64,000 nucleotides of DNA, taken from Puerhibacterium puerhi. Lineage in GTDB: Bacteria > Actinomycetota > Actinomycetes > Actinomycetales > Cellulomonadaceae. This document shows, in pieces, positions 1-8,538 of this stretch (positions within the stretch are counted from its first letter, which is position 1; every line of letters starts with the position of its first letter). Location of the stretch: assembly GCF_009846865.1 (NCBI RefSeq), contig NZ_WUWN01000009.1, forward strand, positions 45,279-109,278, in the 5' to 3' direction. The notes beneath the pieces were generated by a model. That model saw only the letters and a program-made list of their open reading frames with translations. It did not search any database and was not told the DNA's origin. Made by a program: the position numbers and the translations under genes.

Positions 1-1
1 C

Positions 2-1186
2 ATCGCGATCCTGCACTCGTCGGTGGGCCTGGCGGCGGTCGCCGTCGGCTACAACTCGTTCCTCACCTCGCGCCTCGCCGGCGGGCCGCCGGACGACGCG
101 GTGCACCGCGTCGAGGTGTTCCTCGGCGTGCTGGTCGGCGCGGTGACGCTCACCGGCTCCGTGGTGGCGTACCTCAAGCTGGCGGCGCGCATGCCGTCGG
201 CCCCGCTGGTGCTGCCGCGCCGCAACACGCTCAACCTCGCCGCGGTGGTGGTGTCGCTCGGGCTGCTGCCGTGGTTCCTCGCGGCCGACGGGGCCGCCGC
301 CCTCGCGCCGCTGCTGCTCATGACCGTGGTGGCCCTCGCGCTCGGCGCGCACCTGGTGGCGGCGATCGGCGGCGGCGACATGCCCGTCGTCGTCTCGATG
401 CTCAACTCCTACTCCGGGTGGGCCGCCGCCGCGGCGGGCTTCATGCTCGGCAACGACCTGCTCATCGTCACCGGCGCCCTGGTGGGCGCCTCCGGCGCGA
501 TCCTCAGCTACCTCATGTGCCGGGCGATGAACCGGTCGTTCGTCTCGGTGGTGCTGGGCGGCTTCGGGGCCCCGACCGCCGGCCCGTCCGGCACCGGGAC
601 CGGCACCGGGACCGGCACCGGGACCGGCACCGGGACCGTGGCGGGCGCGGGGACCGGGGCGGGGCAGCACCGCGAGGTGCAGGTCGAGGACGTCGCCACG
701 ATGCTGCGCGGCGCGCGCAGCGTCGTCGTGACTCCCGGCTACGGCATGGCCGTGGCGCAGGCGCAGTACCCGGTGGCCGAGCTCGTCGCCCGCCTGCGCG
801 CCCGCGGCACGACGGTGCGGTTCGGCGTGCACCCCGTGGCCGGCCGCCTGCCCGGCCACATGAACGTGCTGCTGGCCGAGGCCAAGGTGCCCTACGACAT
901 CGTGCTGGAGATGGACGAGATCAACGACGAGCTGGCGGCGACGGACGTCGTCCTCGTCATCGGGGCGAACGACACGGTGAACCCGGCGGCGGCGGAGGAC
1001 CCCACCAGCCCCATCGCCGGCATGCCGGTGCTGCGGGTCTGGGAGGCGGGGCAGGTGGTCGTGTTCAAGCGCTCGATGGCTGCGGGCTACGCGGGCGTGG
1101 CCAACCCGCTCTTCGCCCGGGAGAACACCGCGATGCTGTTCGGCGACGCCAAGGAGCAGGTGGAGAAGATCGTCCAGGCGCTGTGA
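2..1186 (+). CDS. pntB: NAD(P) transhydrogenase subunit beta, 3' part (5' end outside window)
   Basis: Membrane subunit of the proton-translocating transhydrogenase, which couples hydride transfer between NADH and NADP+ to proton flow. The reading frame is open from base 2, so the start lies upstream; 394 residues are visible. The first ~185 carry several transmembrane helices of domain II. The last ~180 form the NADP-binding domain III, with the family motifs [42 protein letters not shown] and the C-terminal [11 protein letters not shown] segment. The two domains are joined by a Gly-Thr linker coded by four exact 12-bp repeats (590-637). The stop codon lies in a 12-bp palindrome (TGAGCCGGCTCA, 1184-1195) that also holds the stop of the convergent lysE. 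The alpha subunits would be expected upstream, outside the window. Confidence 0.95.
   Translation: MAILHSSVGLAAVAVGYNSFLTSRLAGGPPDDAVHRVEVFLGVLVGAVTLTGSVVAYLKLAARMPSAPLVLPRRNTLNLAAVVVSLGLLPWFLAADGAAALAPLLLMTVVALALGAHLVAAIGGGDMPVVVSMLNSYSGWAAAAAGFMLGNDLLIVTGALVGASGAILSYLMCRAMNRSFVSVVLGGFGAPTAGPSGTGTGTGTGTGTGTGTVAGAGTGAGQHREVQVEDVATMLRGARSVVVTPGYGMAVAQAQYPVAELVARLRARGTTVRFGVHPVAGRLPGHMNVLLAEAKVPYDIVLEMDEINDELAATDVVLVIGANDTVNPAAAEDPTSPIAGMPVLRVWEAGQVVVFKRSMAAGYAGVANPLFARENTAMLFGDAKEQVEKIVQAL
590..637 (+). repeat. 12-bp tandem repeat x4 inside pntB
   Basis: Four perfect head-to-tail copies of GGCACCGGGACC. They keep frame and encode a (Gly-Thr)n linker between the membrane domain and the NADP-binding domain of PntB. 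Slipped-strand expansion would change linker length without breaking the gene. Confidence 0.9.
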
Positions 1187-1192
1187 GCCGGC

Positions 1193-1813
1193 TCAGGCGG
1201 CCAGCAGCAGGCCCACGGCGAGGGCGACCATGACCGCGGCGATGACGCCGTCGAGCACCCGCCACGCGCCCGGGCGGGCGAACACGGGCCGCAGCAGCCG
1301 CGCGCCGTACCCCAGCGCGGTGAACCACAGCAGGCTGCCGAGCATCGCCCCGCCCGCGAACCACCAGCGGCCGTCGCCGTGCCCGCCGGCGATCGACCCG
1401 AGCATCACCAGGGTGTCCAGGTAGACGTGCGGGTTGAGCCAGGTGATCGCCAGGGCGGTGCCGAGCACCGCCGCCGCGCCGGCGCGGTCGGGTCCCGGGC
1501 GGGCGGCCTGGTCGGGCTGGAGCGTCGCGCCGGTGGGGCGCAGCGCGCGCCGGGCCGCGAGGGCGGCGTAGACCAGCAGGAACGCCGCTCCGCCGACCCG
1601 CATCACGGTCACCAGCCACGGCACGGCGCCGAGCAGCGCGCCGGCGCCCGCGACGCCCGCGCCGATGAGGACGACGTCGGACAGCGTGCACGCGGCCACC
1701 ACCACGCCGACGTGCTCCCGGCGCAGCCCCTGGCGCAGCACGAACATGTTCTGCGCGCCGATGGCGACGATGAGGGAGAGGCCGAAGCCGAGGCCGGAGA
1801 GCGCGTGGAGCAT
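1193..1813 (-). CDS. lysE: LysE/ArgO family amino acid exporter
   Basis: A 206-residue inner-membrane exporter for basic amino acids (lysine/arginine type) with about six hydrophobic helices. The N-terminal segment GLSLIVAIGAQNMFVLRQG is the family hallmark (GAQN motif). I chose the ATG at 1813, which has GAGGG 8 bases upstream, over the GTG at 1846. The GTG lies in the candidate -35 box: TTGGAC at 1851-1846, then an 18-bp spacer and TAGCGT at 1827-1822, giving a nearly leaderless transcript. The gene is divergent from a LysR-type regulator at 1887, the standard lysE-lysG/argO-argP arrangement in which the regulator senses intracellular basic amino acids and switches on export. Substrate specificity is inferred from the family and this pairing. 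Confidence 0.9.
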   Translation of the reverse strand: MLHALSGLGFGLSLIVAIGAQNMFVLRQGLRREHVGVVVAACTLSDVVLIGAGVAGAGALLGAVPWLVTVMRVGGAAFLLVYAALAARRALRPTGATLQPDQAARPGPDRAGAAAVLGTALAITWLNPHVYLDTLVMLGSIAGGHGDGRWWFAGGAMLGSLLWFTALGYGARLLRPVFARPGAWRVLDGVIAAVMVALAVGLLLAA

Positions 1814-1821
1814 CACGCCCT

Positions 1822-1880
1822 CGACGCTAGGCGCCCGCGTCGCCACAGTCCAACAAATGTTTCTCAGGTTGCCTTAGCGT
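1822..1880. promoter_or_regulatory. divergent lysE / argP promoter region
   Basis: On the minus strand, TTGGAC (1851-1846) and TAGCGT (1827-1822) with an 18-bp spacer face lysE. On the plus strand, TAGCGT (1875-1880) sits 6 nt before the argP ATG, so argP mRNA is probably leaderless. Between them AACAAATGTTT (1850-1860) is a short imperfect dyad and a reasonable guess for part of the LysR-type operator. Confidence 0.5.
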
Positions 1881-1886
1881 TGCTTC

Positions 1887-2798
1887 ATGGAGATCGCCCA
1901 GCTGGACGCCCTGCTCGCCGTGGTCGACGAGGGCTCGTTCGACGGCGCCGCCCGGGTGCTGCACGTGACGCCCTCGGCCGTGAGCCAGCGGATCAAGGCG
2001 CTGGAGACCAGCGCCGGCGCGGTGCTCGTGCGGCGCTCGCGGCCGGTCGCCGCCACGGAGGTCGGGGCCGACTACGTGCGCCTGGCGCGCCAGGTGCTCG
2101 CGGTGGTGCGCGAGTCCGGCCTGCCCGGGCGCACCTCGGGCGGGGCGGCGGGCGCCGGCGGGGGAGCGCCCGCGGGCGCCCCGCCGGCCCGGGTGCCCAT
2201 CGCCATCAACGGCGACTCGCTCAACACGTGGGCGATGGCGGCGCTCGCCGAGGTCGCCGACCGGGCGGTGTTCGACGTGCACCGCGAGGACCAGGACCAC
2301 TCGGCGGAGCTGCTGCGCTCGGGCGAGGTCATGGCGGCGATCACGACGCAGGCGGTCCCCGTGCAGGGCTGCACCGCCGTGCGGCTCGGCGTGATGCGGT
2401 ACCGGCCGTTCGCCACGCCCGCGTTCGTGCGGCGCTGGTTCCCCCACGGCGTGACGCCCGACGCGATCGCCGCCGCGCCGATGGTGATGTTCGACCGCAA
2501 GGACGACCTGCAGGACCGCTACGCCCGCGCCAAGGCCGGCCGCGACGTCGAGCCGCCGCGGCACTACGTGCCCTCGACCGCCGACTACGCCCGCGCGGTG
2601 GTGCACGGGCTCGGCTGGGGGCTGCTGCCGCACGAGCACTCGGACGCGCCCGAGGCCGCCGGCGAGCTCGTGGAGCTCGAGGCCGGTGCGCACGTCGACG
2701 TCGAGCTGCACTGGCAGCAGTGGTCGCTGCGCACGCCGGTGCTCGACGCCGTCGCCCGGGCGGTGCGCCGCGCCGCCGCGGCGGCGCTGCTGCCGTGA
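1887..2798 (+). CDS. argP: LysR family transcriptional regulator, ArgP/LysG type
   Basis: 303 residues, normal length for the family. An N-terminal winged helix-turn-helix (about residues 2-60, with DEGSFDGAARVLHVTPSAVSQRIK) is followed by a substrate-binding effector domain. It contains a Gly/Ala-rich insertion near residues 85-100, where the linker to the effector domain lies. It is expected to activate the divergent lysE when lysine or arginine accumulates; this is family knowledge plus the gene pairing. The ATG at 1887 has no Shine-Dalgarno sequence but follows TAGCGT by 6 nt, consistent with leaderless translation. Confidence 0.9.
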   Translation: MEIAQLDALLAVVDEGSFDGAARVLHVTPSAVSQRIKALETSAGAVLVRRSRPVAATEVGADYVRLARQVLAVVRESGLPGRTSGGAAGAGGGAPAGAPPARVPIAINGDSLNTWAMAALAEVADRAVFDVHREDQDHSAELLRSGEVMAAITTQAVPVQGCTAVRLGVMRYRPFATPAFVRRWFPHGVTPDAIAAAPMVMFDRKDDLQDRYARAKAGRDVEPPRHYVPSTADYARAVVHGLGWGLLPHEHSDAPEAAGELVELEAGAHVDVELHWQQWSLRTPVLDAVARAVRRAAAAALLP

Positions 2799-2861
2799 GT
2801 GTCGGAGGCCCGTCCTACCGTGTCGGGCAGGACCCCGCGGGACGACCGGAAGGACGGGACC

Positions 2862-3467
2862 ATGACGCTCGACCAGATGGACGAGATCACCGAGATCACT
2901 GCTGACGACGTGCTGGCGGACGTGCGCAGCGCCGCCCGCGCCATGGCGCGCGGCGGGTTCGCCACCTACGACGACGTGCTCTCCCGCTGCCTCGAGCTCG
3001 CCGCCCTGTCCGCCGTCACGCCGCGAGCCGGCAGCGTGGAGCGCGTGGTGCGCCAGGAGTGGGAGGCGGGCCTCGCCGCGCAGCGCGCCTGGACGGGGAC
3101 CGAGAGCGACGACCGGCGCCTCGACGCCGCCTTCGCCGAGCTGCAGGGCGAGGGCGTGTTCGCCCGCGCGAGCCTGGGCGACTGCGTCGAGTGCGGCGCG
3201 CGCGAGGCGCGGGCCCTCGCCGGGCCCGCCGCGCGGGGCTACGTCTTCTTCCCGGCCAGCGCCGTGGACACGCTGGCGGTCGGCACGCTGCGGCTGGCCT
3301 GCGGCACGCCCGACGACGACCCGGCCCGCACCGCGGAGCTCGCCCGGCGCGTCGTGGCGGTGCTCGAGGCCCACGGCCTGTCCGCCGCGGCGGACGACGA
3401 CGGGATCGTCGTCCGGGTGCCCCGGTGGCGCCGGCGGCTGCCGGCCTCCCGCGGCTCGGTGGCGTGA
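2862..3467 (+). CDS. DUF6891 domain protein, function unknown
   Basis: 201 residues, soluble, no signal peptide or membrane segment. The C-terminal half carries features I associate with DUF6891: a Cys pair (DCVECGAREA), then GYVFFPASAVDTLAVGTLRLACG and a closing segment on an aging/auxiliary alpha-beta fold (VVAVLEAHGL...DDDGIVVRVPRW). I chose the ATG at 2862 because GGAAGG lies 9 bases upstream; the earlier in-frame start at 2799 directly abuts the argP stop and lacks a ribosome site. No role is known. The gene follows argP by 63 bases and ends at a strong bidirectional terminator shared with mqo. Confidence 0.75.
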   Translation: MTLDQMDEITEITADDVLADVRSAARAMARGGFATYDDVLSRCLELAALSAVTPRAGSVERVVRQEWEAGLAAQRAWTGTESDDRRLDAAFAELQGEGVFARASLGDCVECGAREARALAGPAARGYVFFPASAVDTLAVGTLRLACGTPDDDPARTAELARRVVAVLEAHGLSAAADDDGIVVRVPRWRRRLPASRGSVA

Positions 3468-3468
3468 A

Positions 3469-3502
3469 CGAAGGCGGTGCCCCTGCCGGGGCACCGCCTT
3501 CG
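3469..3502. terminator. bidirectional intrinsic terminator between DUF6891 gene and mqo
   Basis: A perfect 15-bp inverted repeat with a 4-nt loop (TGCC). The stem starts CGAAGGCGGTGCCCC. It sits between two convergent stop codons (3467 and 3520), and the A/T-flanked arms serve both strands. Confidence 0.88.
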
Positions 3503-3519
3503 TCGTGGAGGTGTGCGGG

Positions 3520-5043
3520 TCAGACCCGCGAGTCGGCCTGCGACTCGTAGACGGAGGCGTCCAGCACCTCGCGCCGGTCGAGGGCCGCGTCGAGCGCGGC
3601 GGTGTCGGCGGGGACGCCGCCGGCGAGGCTCGGCATCATCCGGGCCAGGCGCGGACGCCAGGCGTCCGCCTTCGCGGGGAAGCAGCGCTCGAGCACCCCG
3701 ACCATGGCCGAGGCGGCGGTCGAGGCGCCCGGCGAGGCGCCGAGCAGGCCGGCGATGGTGCCGTCGGCCGCGGCGACGACCTCGGTGCCGAACTCCAGCA
3801 CGCCCTTGCCGTCCTTGTCGCGCTTGATCACCTGCACCCGCTGGCCGGCCACGATCTTCTCCCAGTCGCCCGGCATGGCCTCGGGGAAGAACTGCTGCAG
3901 CGACTCGAACTTCGCCTCGGGGCTCTTGAGCAGCTCCTTGACGAGGTACTGCGTGAGGTCCAGGTTCTTGAGCCCGGCGCCCATCATCGAGGTGAGGTTG
4001 TGCGCGCGCAGCGAGGTGATCAGGCCCAGGTACTTGCCCTTCTTGAGGTACTTGGGGCTGAACCCGGCGTACGGGCCGAACATCAGGTACGTCTTGCCGT
4101 CGACCACGCGGGTGTCGAGGTGCGGCACCGACATCGGCGGGGCGCCCACGTCCGCCTTGCCGTACACCTTGGCCTGGTGGCGGGCCACCAGCTCGGGGTT
4201 GGCGGTGCGCAGGAACTCCCCGGAGATCGGGAAGCCGCCGAAGCCCTGGATCTCCGGGATGCCGGCCGACTGCAGCAGCGGCAGCGCGCCGCCGCCGGCG
4301 CCCACGAACACGAAGCGCGCGGTGACGGTGTGGCTGCGCTCGGGGGCGTTCCAGGAGCGGTCCTTGACCTTGAGGCGCCAGCGCCCGTCGCGCGTGCGCC
4401 TGAGGCTCTTGACCTCGTGCTGCAGGCGCAGCTCGGCGCCGTTCGCCACGAGGCCGTCGAGCAGCTGACGGGTGAGCGACCCGAAGTCGACGTCGGTGCC
4501 CAGGGCGTTGCGCGTCGCGGCGACGGGCTCGGCCGGGTCGCGGCCCTCGACGAGCAGCGGCGCCCAGCCGGCGATCTGCGCGCGGTCGGTGCTGAACTCC
4601 ATGTCGCTGAACAGCGGGTGGGCCGAGAGCGTCTCGTACCGGCGGCGCAGGTAGTCGACGTTGGCCTCGCCGCGCACGAACGTCATGTGCGGCGTGCGGT
4701 TGATGAACGAGGCGCTCGTCAGGCGGCCCGTGGTGAGCAGGTGGCTCCACAGCTCGCGGGAGACCTCGAACTGCTCGTTGATCTTCACCGCCTTGGCGAT
4801 GTCGATCGTGCCGTCGGGCTTCTCGGGGGTGTAGTTCAGCTCGCAGAGCGCGGCGTGCCCGGTGCCGGCGTTGTTCCACGGGTTGGACGACTCCTGGGCG
4901 ACGTCGTCCAGCCGCTCGTAGACGCGGATCGACCAGTCCGGCTCCAGCTGCTGCAGCAGCGTCCCGAGGGTCGCGCTCATGATGCCGCCGCCGATCAGGA
5001 CGACGTCGACGGCGTCCTTGGTGCTCGTGGAAACAGAAGTCAC
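3520..5043 (-). CDS. mqo: malate:quinone oxidoreductase
   Basis: FAD-dependent peripheral membrane enzyme that oxidises malate to oxaloacetate and passes electrons to the quinone pool, bypassing NAD-linked malate dehydrogenase in the TCA cycle. 507 residues, full length. The Rossmann FAD motif VVLIGGGIMSATLGTLLQ lies at about residues 14-31. Diagnostic family blocks follow: SSNPWNNAGTGHAALCELNYTP, FINRTPHMTFVRG, GAGGGALPLLQ, GFPISGEF and LGASPGASTA. The GTG start at 5043 lies 8 nt after TACACT (5057-5052) with no ribosome site, pointing to a leaderless mRNA. The gene stands alone, ending at the 3469-3502 hairpin. Confidence 0.96.
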   Translation of the reverse strand: MTSVSTSTKDAVDVVLIGGGIMSATLGTLLQQLEPDWSIRVYERLDDVAQESSNPWNNAGTGHAALCELNYTPEKPDGTIDIAKAVKINEQFEVSRELWSHLLTTGRLTSASFINRTPHMTFVRGEANVDYLRRRYETLSAHPLFSDMEFSTDRAQIAGWAPLLVEGRDPAEPVAATRNALGTDVDFGSLTRQLLDGLVANGAELRLQHEVKSLRRTRDGRWRLKVKDRSWNAPERSHTVTARFVFVGAGGGALPLLQSAGIPEIQGFGGFPISGEFLRTANPELVARHQAKVYGKADVGAPPMSVPHLDTRVVDGKTYLMFGPYAGFSPKYLKKGKYLGLITSLRAHNLTSMMGAGLKNLDLTQYLVKELLKSPEAKFESLQQFFPEAMPGDWEKIVAGQRVQVIKRDKDGKGVLEFGTEVVAAADGTIAGLLGASPGASTAASAMVGVLERCFPAKADAWRPRLARMMPSLAGGVPADTAALDAALDRREVLDASVYESQADSRV

Positions 5044-5057
5044 GAGTCGTCAGTGTA
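5041..5057 (-). promoter_or_regulatory. leaderless mqo promoter
   Basis: TACACT at 5057-5052 followed 8 nt later by the GTG start. No purine-rich ribosome site is present between them, so transcription probably begins at or next to the start codon. Confidence 0.5.
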
Positions 5058-5121
5058 GGAGCACGTGAAAACCGTCACGAAACGGCGGGCGCGTCTATGA
5101 CGCCCGTCACAATCGCTCCCA

Positions 5122-5138
5122 CGATCCCGGTGGGATCG
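5122..5138 (-). terminator. hairpin after the pdxH operon
   Basis: A perfect 7-bp stem CGATCCC / GGGATCG with a 3-nt loop, starting 2 bases past the stop of the minus-strand mycothiol-enzyme gene. There is no U tract, which is common for GC-rich actinobacterial terminators. Confidence 0.45.
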
Positions 5139-5139
5139 C

Positions 5140-5859
5140 TCACACGCCGGCGGGAGGCGTCACCGCCGCGCCCGGCGCGGGCGACGAGGACGGCCACGGG
5201 CCCAGCTCCGGCAGCGGCACGTGCGCGCCGTCGCGCTCGGCCCACACCGTACCCGACGGCACGCGCCCGGCCAGCCACGACGCCACGTCGCGGGCGTCGC
5301 CGCGCAGGTCGGTGACCCGCCAGCCGGCGGGCAGGCGCACCGCGAGGAAGGCGTCCAGGTGCGCGCAGAACGGGGCGCTCCACGTCGCCGGGCCCAGGGC
5401 GGCGCCCAGGCCGGCCGTCGCGTCGCCGGCGTGGATCACCGCCTCGCGCCACCACGCGAGCAGGGCACCCTCGAGGGTGCCGAGCCGGTAGGTGACCGGC
5501 GCGTGCCACAGCGGGTCGCCGGGCGCCGGCCACGCCGCGCGCAGGCGCTCGCGCAGCGCCTCGAGCGCCGCCACGTGCTGCGCGGTGGTGCGGCGTGCCC
5601 CGGCCTCGATGGCGGCGGCGCGGCCGGCGGCCCCGCCGTCGTACACCTCGACCTGCTCGCCGCGCGCGGCGGCCTCGGCCTGGCGCGCGAGGGCGGCGCC
5701 GACGCCGTCGACGTGCGCCAGCACGTGCCCGCGCGTCCAGCCCGGCAGCGGGGACGCCTCGGCGTGCGCCGCGTCGGGCAGGGCGCGCACGACCTCCACG
5801 AGGCGGTCGAACGTCGCGGCCGACTCGCGCAGGGCGGTCGTCCGGGTCTCGGTGCTCAC
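5140..5859 (-). CDS. maleylpyruvate isomerase family mycothiol-dependent enzyme
   Basis: 239 residues of the DinB-like four-helix fold used by mycothiol-dependent enzymes. The N-terminal half has the pattern LPGWTRGHVLAHV (first metal-ligand His region), and EAVIHAGD supplies a later His. The family uses mycothiol, the actinobacterial glutathione substitute, as cofactor; the real substrate here is unknown, and maleylpyruvate is only the founding example. The GTG start at 5859 overlaps the pdxH stop by the sequence GTGA, so the two genes are translationally coupled. A longer in-frame reading to 5979 would overlap pdxH heavily and is not credible. Confidence 0.8.
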   Translation of the reverse strand: MSTETRTTALRESAATFDRLVEVVRALPDAAHAEASPLPGWTRGHVLAHVDGVGAALARQAEAAARGEQVEVYDGGAAGRAAAIEAGARRTTAQHVAALEALRERLRAAWPAPGDPLWHAPVTYRLGTLEGALLAWWREAVIHAGDATAGLGAALGPATWSAPFCAHLDAFLAVRLPAGWRVTDLRGDARDVASWLAGRVPSGTVWAERDGAHVPLPELGPWPSSSPAPGAAVTPPAGV

Positions 5860-6506
5860 GGCCACAGCAGCCCCTTCGTCCAGCCGGCCGCCCCGGCGCG
5901 GTAGCGCAGCCGCACGTGGCCGTCGTCGGCCGCCTGCCAGAACTCGATCTCGGCCGGCTCGAGGACGTAGGCGGTCCACGTGGGCGCGGCCAGCTCGCGG
6001 TCGGCCCGCACGCGCTCGAGCGCTGCGTCGAAGGCCTCGCGCAGCTGCGCCTGGTCGGTCAGCGGCTCGCTCTGGTGGGCCAGGAGCCCGGCGGCGCGCG
6101 AGGTGTCCGGGCGCGCCAGGAAGTCGGCGCGGGACGTCGCCTCGGGGCCCGGGTGCACCGCACCGGTCACCCGCACCTGCCGGCCCAGCTCCCGCCAGAA
6201 GAACGTGAGCGCCGCGTGCGGGTTCTCGGCGAGGTCCCGGCCCTTGGGGCTGGTGGCGTGCGCGGCGAACCAGAAGCCGTCGGCGTCGACGTCCTTGAGC
6301 GTGAGCGTGCGCGCGTGCACGGCCCCCGCGGCGTCCGCGGTGGCGAGGTTCGCCGCGTGCGGGGCCGGCACGCCGGCCGAGACGGCGTCGTCGAACCAGG
6401 CGGCGAACAGCGCCAGGGGATCGGTCGGCGTGGCCTCGACCGCGAAGGGCGGCAGGTCGTCGGGGAACGTCGGCAGCCCGCGCAGCCGGTCGCGGAACTC
6501 GCTCAT
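5856..6506 (-). CDS. pdxH: pyridoxal 5'-phosphate synthase (pyridoxamine/pyridoxine phosphate oxidase)
   Basis: FMN enzyme that oxidises pyridoxamine or pyridoxine phosphate to PLP, the last step of PLP salvage. 216 residues, standard size. Family blocks are visible: PHAANLATADAAGAVHARTLTLKDVDADGFWFAAHATSPKG-type FMN segment, the HAALTFFWRELGRQVRVTG strand pair, ending with an arginine-containing C-terminal region (HVRLRYRAGA). ATG at 6506 has GAGGAGG about 8 bases upstream. It is the first gene of a two-gene operon with the mycothiol-dependent enzyme (GTGA overlap). Closely related flavin-reductase-fold enzymes can look similar, but the overall fit to PdxH is good. Confidence 0.88.
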   Translation of the reverse strand: MSEFRDRLRGLPTFPDDLPPFAVEATPTDPLALFAAWFDDAVSAGVPAPHAANLATADAAGAVHARTLTLKDVDADGFWFAAHATSPKGRDLAENPHAALTFFWRELGRQVRVTGAVHPGPEATSRADFLARPDTSRAAGLLAHQSEPLTDQAQLREAFDAALERVRADRELAAPTWTAYVLEPAEIEFWQAADDGHVRLRYRAGAAGWTKGLLWP

Positions 6507-6560
6507 GCGGTGGCCTCCTCGGGCGTGATCGCTGTCACACCCGGAGCCTACCGACCCGCC

Positions 6561-6578
6561 GGGCGCCGGTCGGCGCCC
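6561..6578 (-). terminator. hairpin after the Eis-like gene
   Basis: Stem GGGCGCC / GGCGCCC (7 bp) with a 4-nt loop, lying 2 bases beyond the stop of the minus-strand acetyltransferase and before the pdxH promoter. Confidence 0.45.
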
Positions 6579-6579
6579 G

Positions 6580-7821
6580 TCAGAAGTAGTCGCGCACGTG
6601 CACCTGGCGTCCGCCCCAGACGGCGTCCCACACGAGGTCGTCGTGTGCCGGACCGGTGAGCTGGCCGGCCAGGCGCAGGTTCGCGGTCGACTGCGCGCCC
6701 GCGTACGACGCCGCGAGGCCGGCCGGGGTGAACGTGGGCCGGTCGGCGTCCGCGGGCGACGCGGGGGCGTCGCCGTCGCGCGTGACGTGGACGGCGCCGT
6801 CGGCGACCTCGAGCGTCCAGGCGCCCCGCAGCCGGTCACCCGGGCCGACGGCGTCGCCACGGCCGACGACGGCGAACGGCACGCGGGCGGTGAGCGGCGC
6901 GACGCGGGCGGCCCCGAGCGCGCCCGGCACGTCGAGCACGCGCAGCATGTACGCCTCGCGCGCCGCGAGCGTCGCCGCGTGGTCCGGCAGGACGAGCCGC
7001 GCCGGGTCGAGGCCCGAGGTGCTCAGCGCCACCGCGCCCACGACCATGCCGAACGACCCGAGCGCCCGCCACAGCGTCCGTGCGGCGTCCGGCGTGAGCG
7101 CCACGAGGTCCTCGACCTCGAGCCGGCCGGTGCGGTCGTAGCCGGACCCGCGGTCCCACGAGGCGAACCCGACGACGCGGTCGGCGGCGTCGACGGCGAG
7201 CGTGACGCCGGTGTGGTCGCTCAGCAGGGCCTCGTCCATGGCGAACGGCGGCTCGGCACGGGTGAGGGGACCGTTCTGGCCGGCGGCCCACGCGTCGTAC
7301 GCGGCGCGGACCGCGGGCAGGTCCGCGGCCTCCGCGCGCCGGACCCGCGTGCCGTCCGTCGGCGCCGCGACGCGGGCCAGCGCCGCGAGCGGCACGTGCA
7401 CGGTGTCGAAGCCGCCGACGATCCCGTACCCCAGCCCCTGGTAGATCCCGGCCGCGCTGGGGTACAGGGTGGAGATCACCTCGCCGCGCTCGCGCGCCTC
7501 GCCCAGGGCGGCGTCGAACAGCGCGCGCACCAGCCCGCCGCCGCGGGCCTCGGCGGCGACCGTGACGCCGGCGAACCCCGCCGTCGGCAGCGTGGCGCCG
7601 TGGAACCAGGACGTGAAGCCGCGCACGAGCAGGCGTGCGGCCAGGGCGTCGCCGTCGAACGCGCCCCACGGGCGGCCGCCGGTGGGCGGCCAGGACTCGG
7701 CGGTGGGCGCGGGCGGCGGCGTGGCGGGGACGCCGAAGGCCTCGGCGCCCAGCGCCTGGAAGGCGGGTGCGTCGGCGAGCTCGACGGGGCGCACCGCGAC
7801 GGCACGGTCGGAGAGGGTCAC
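6580..7821 (-). CDS. GNAT family N-acetyltransferase, Eis-like
   Basis: 413 residues, the size of Eis-type proteins. The layout is an N-terminal GNAT domain with the acetyl-CoA loop VTVAAEARGGGLVRALFDAAL and YQGLGYG, a second GNAT-like domain (about residues 150-290) and a C-terminal sterol-carrier-like domain ending in RDYF, where the free C-terminal carboxylate is catalytic in Eis. Eis enzymes acetylate amines, including aminoglycosides, at several positions; the natural substrate here cannot be told from sequence. The GTG start follows TAGCGT (7833-7828) by 6 nt, so the mRNA is likely leaderless. Confidence 0.85.
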   Translation of the reverse strand: MTLSDRAVAVRPVELADAPAFQALGAEAFGVPATPPPAPTAESWPPTGGRPWGAFDGDALAARLLVRGFTSWFHGATLPTAGFAGVTVAAEARGGGLVRALFDAALGEARERGEVISTLYPSAAGIYQGLGYGIVGGFDTVHVPLAALARVAAPTDGTRVRRAEAADLPAVRAAYDAWAAGQNGPLTRAEPPFAMDEALLSDHTGVTLAVDAADRVVGFASWDRGSGYDRTGRLEVEDLVALTPDAARTLWRALGSFGMVVGAVALSTSGLDPARLVLPDHAATLAAREAYMLRVLDVPGALGAARVAPLTARVPFAVVGRGDAVGPGDRLRGAWTLEVADGAVHVTRDGDAPASPADADRPTFTPAGLAASYAGAQSTANLRLAGQLTGPAHDDLVWDAVWGGRQVHVRDYF

Positions 7822-7878
7822 GCCCCGACGCTACGGGGGCGCGGGCGGGGCGTCGTCCTCAATCCGCGGCGCGCCGGG

Positions 7879-8538
7879 TCACAGCTCGACGAGTCCCGCC
7901 CGGTGGGCCAGCACCACGGCCTGCGTGCGGTCGCGCGCCTGCAGCTTGGCGAGGACGGCGGCGACGTGGGTGCGCACGGTCTCGACCCCCACCACCAGCT
8001 CGGCCGCGATCTCGGCGTTCGTCATGCCCTGGGCCACGAGGCCGAGCACCTCGGCCTCCCGCGGGGTGAGGGCGGGCCCGGCCCAGGCGCCGCGCGGCGC
8101 GCGGGCGCCCCGGACGAGCTCCCGGACGGCCCGCGGGAACACCAGGCTCTCGCCGGTGGCCACGGTGCGGACCGCCTGCACCATCGCCTCGGCGCTGGCC
8201 CGCTTGAGCAGGAACCCCGACGCCCCCGCCACGAGGGCGTCGACCACGTACGCGTCGTGCTCGAACGTGGTCACCACGAGCACCCGCGGCGGGTCGGCGA
8301 GCCGCAGCACGAGCTCCGTGGCGCGCAGCCCGTCGACGCCCGGCATGCGGACGTCCATGCACACGACGTCGGGCCGCAGGCGCCGGACCGCCTCGACCGC
8401 CGTGGCGCCGTCGCCGGCCTCGCCGACCACCTCGAGGTCCGGCTCGGCGTCGAGGATCAGCCGCAGGCCGCTGCGCACGAGCGGCTCGTCGTCGGCGACG
8501 ACGACGCGGACCCGGCGGGCGGTGGGCGGTGCGGTCAC
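7879..8538 (-). CDS. LuxR/NarL-family response regulator
   Basis: 219 residues: a receiver domain (acidic pocket D16/D17, phospho-acceptor D62 in CMDVRMPG, conserved lysine in FLLKRAS) and a C-terminal LuxR helix-turn-helix (about 155-215, TPREAEVLGLVAQGMTNAEIAAEL). It is the partner of the histidine kinase directly upstream: its GTG start overlaps the kinase stop by GTGA, so the pair is made in step. Targets are unknown. The operon also includes the upstream membrane protein gene at 9867-10967, a plausible sensor or target. Confidence 0.93.
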   Translation of the reverse strand: MTAPPTARRVRVVVADDEPLVRSGLRLILDAEPDLEVVGEAGDGATAVEAVRRLRPDVVCMDVRMPGVDGLRATELVLRLADPPRVLVVTTFEHDAYVVDALVAGASGFLLKRASAEAMVQAVRTVATGESLVFPRAVRELVRGARAPRGAWAGPALTPREAEVLGLVAQGMTNAEIAAELVVGVETVRTHVAAVLAKLQARDRTQAVVLAHRAGLVEL

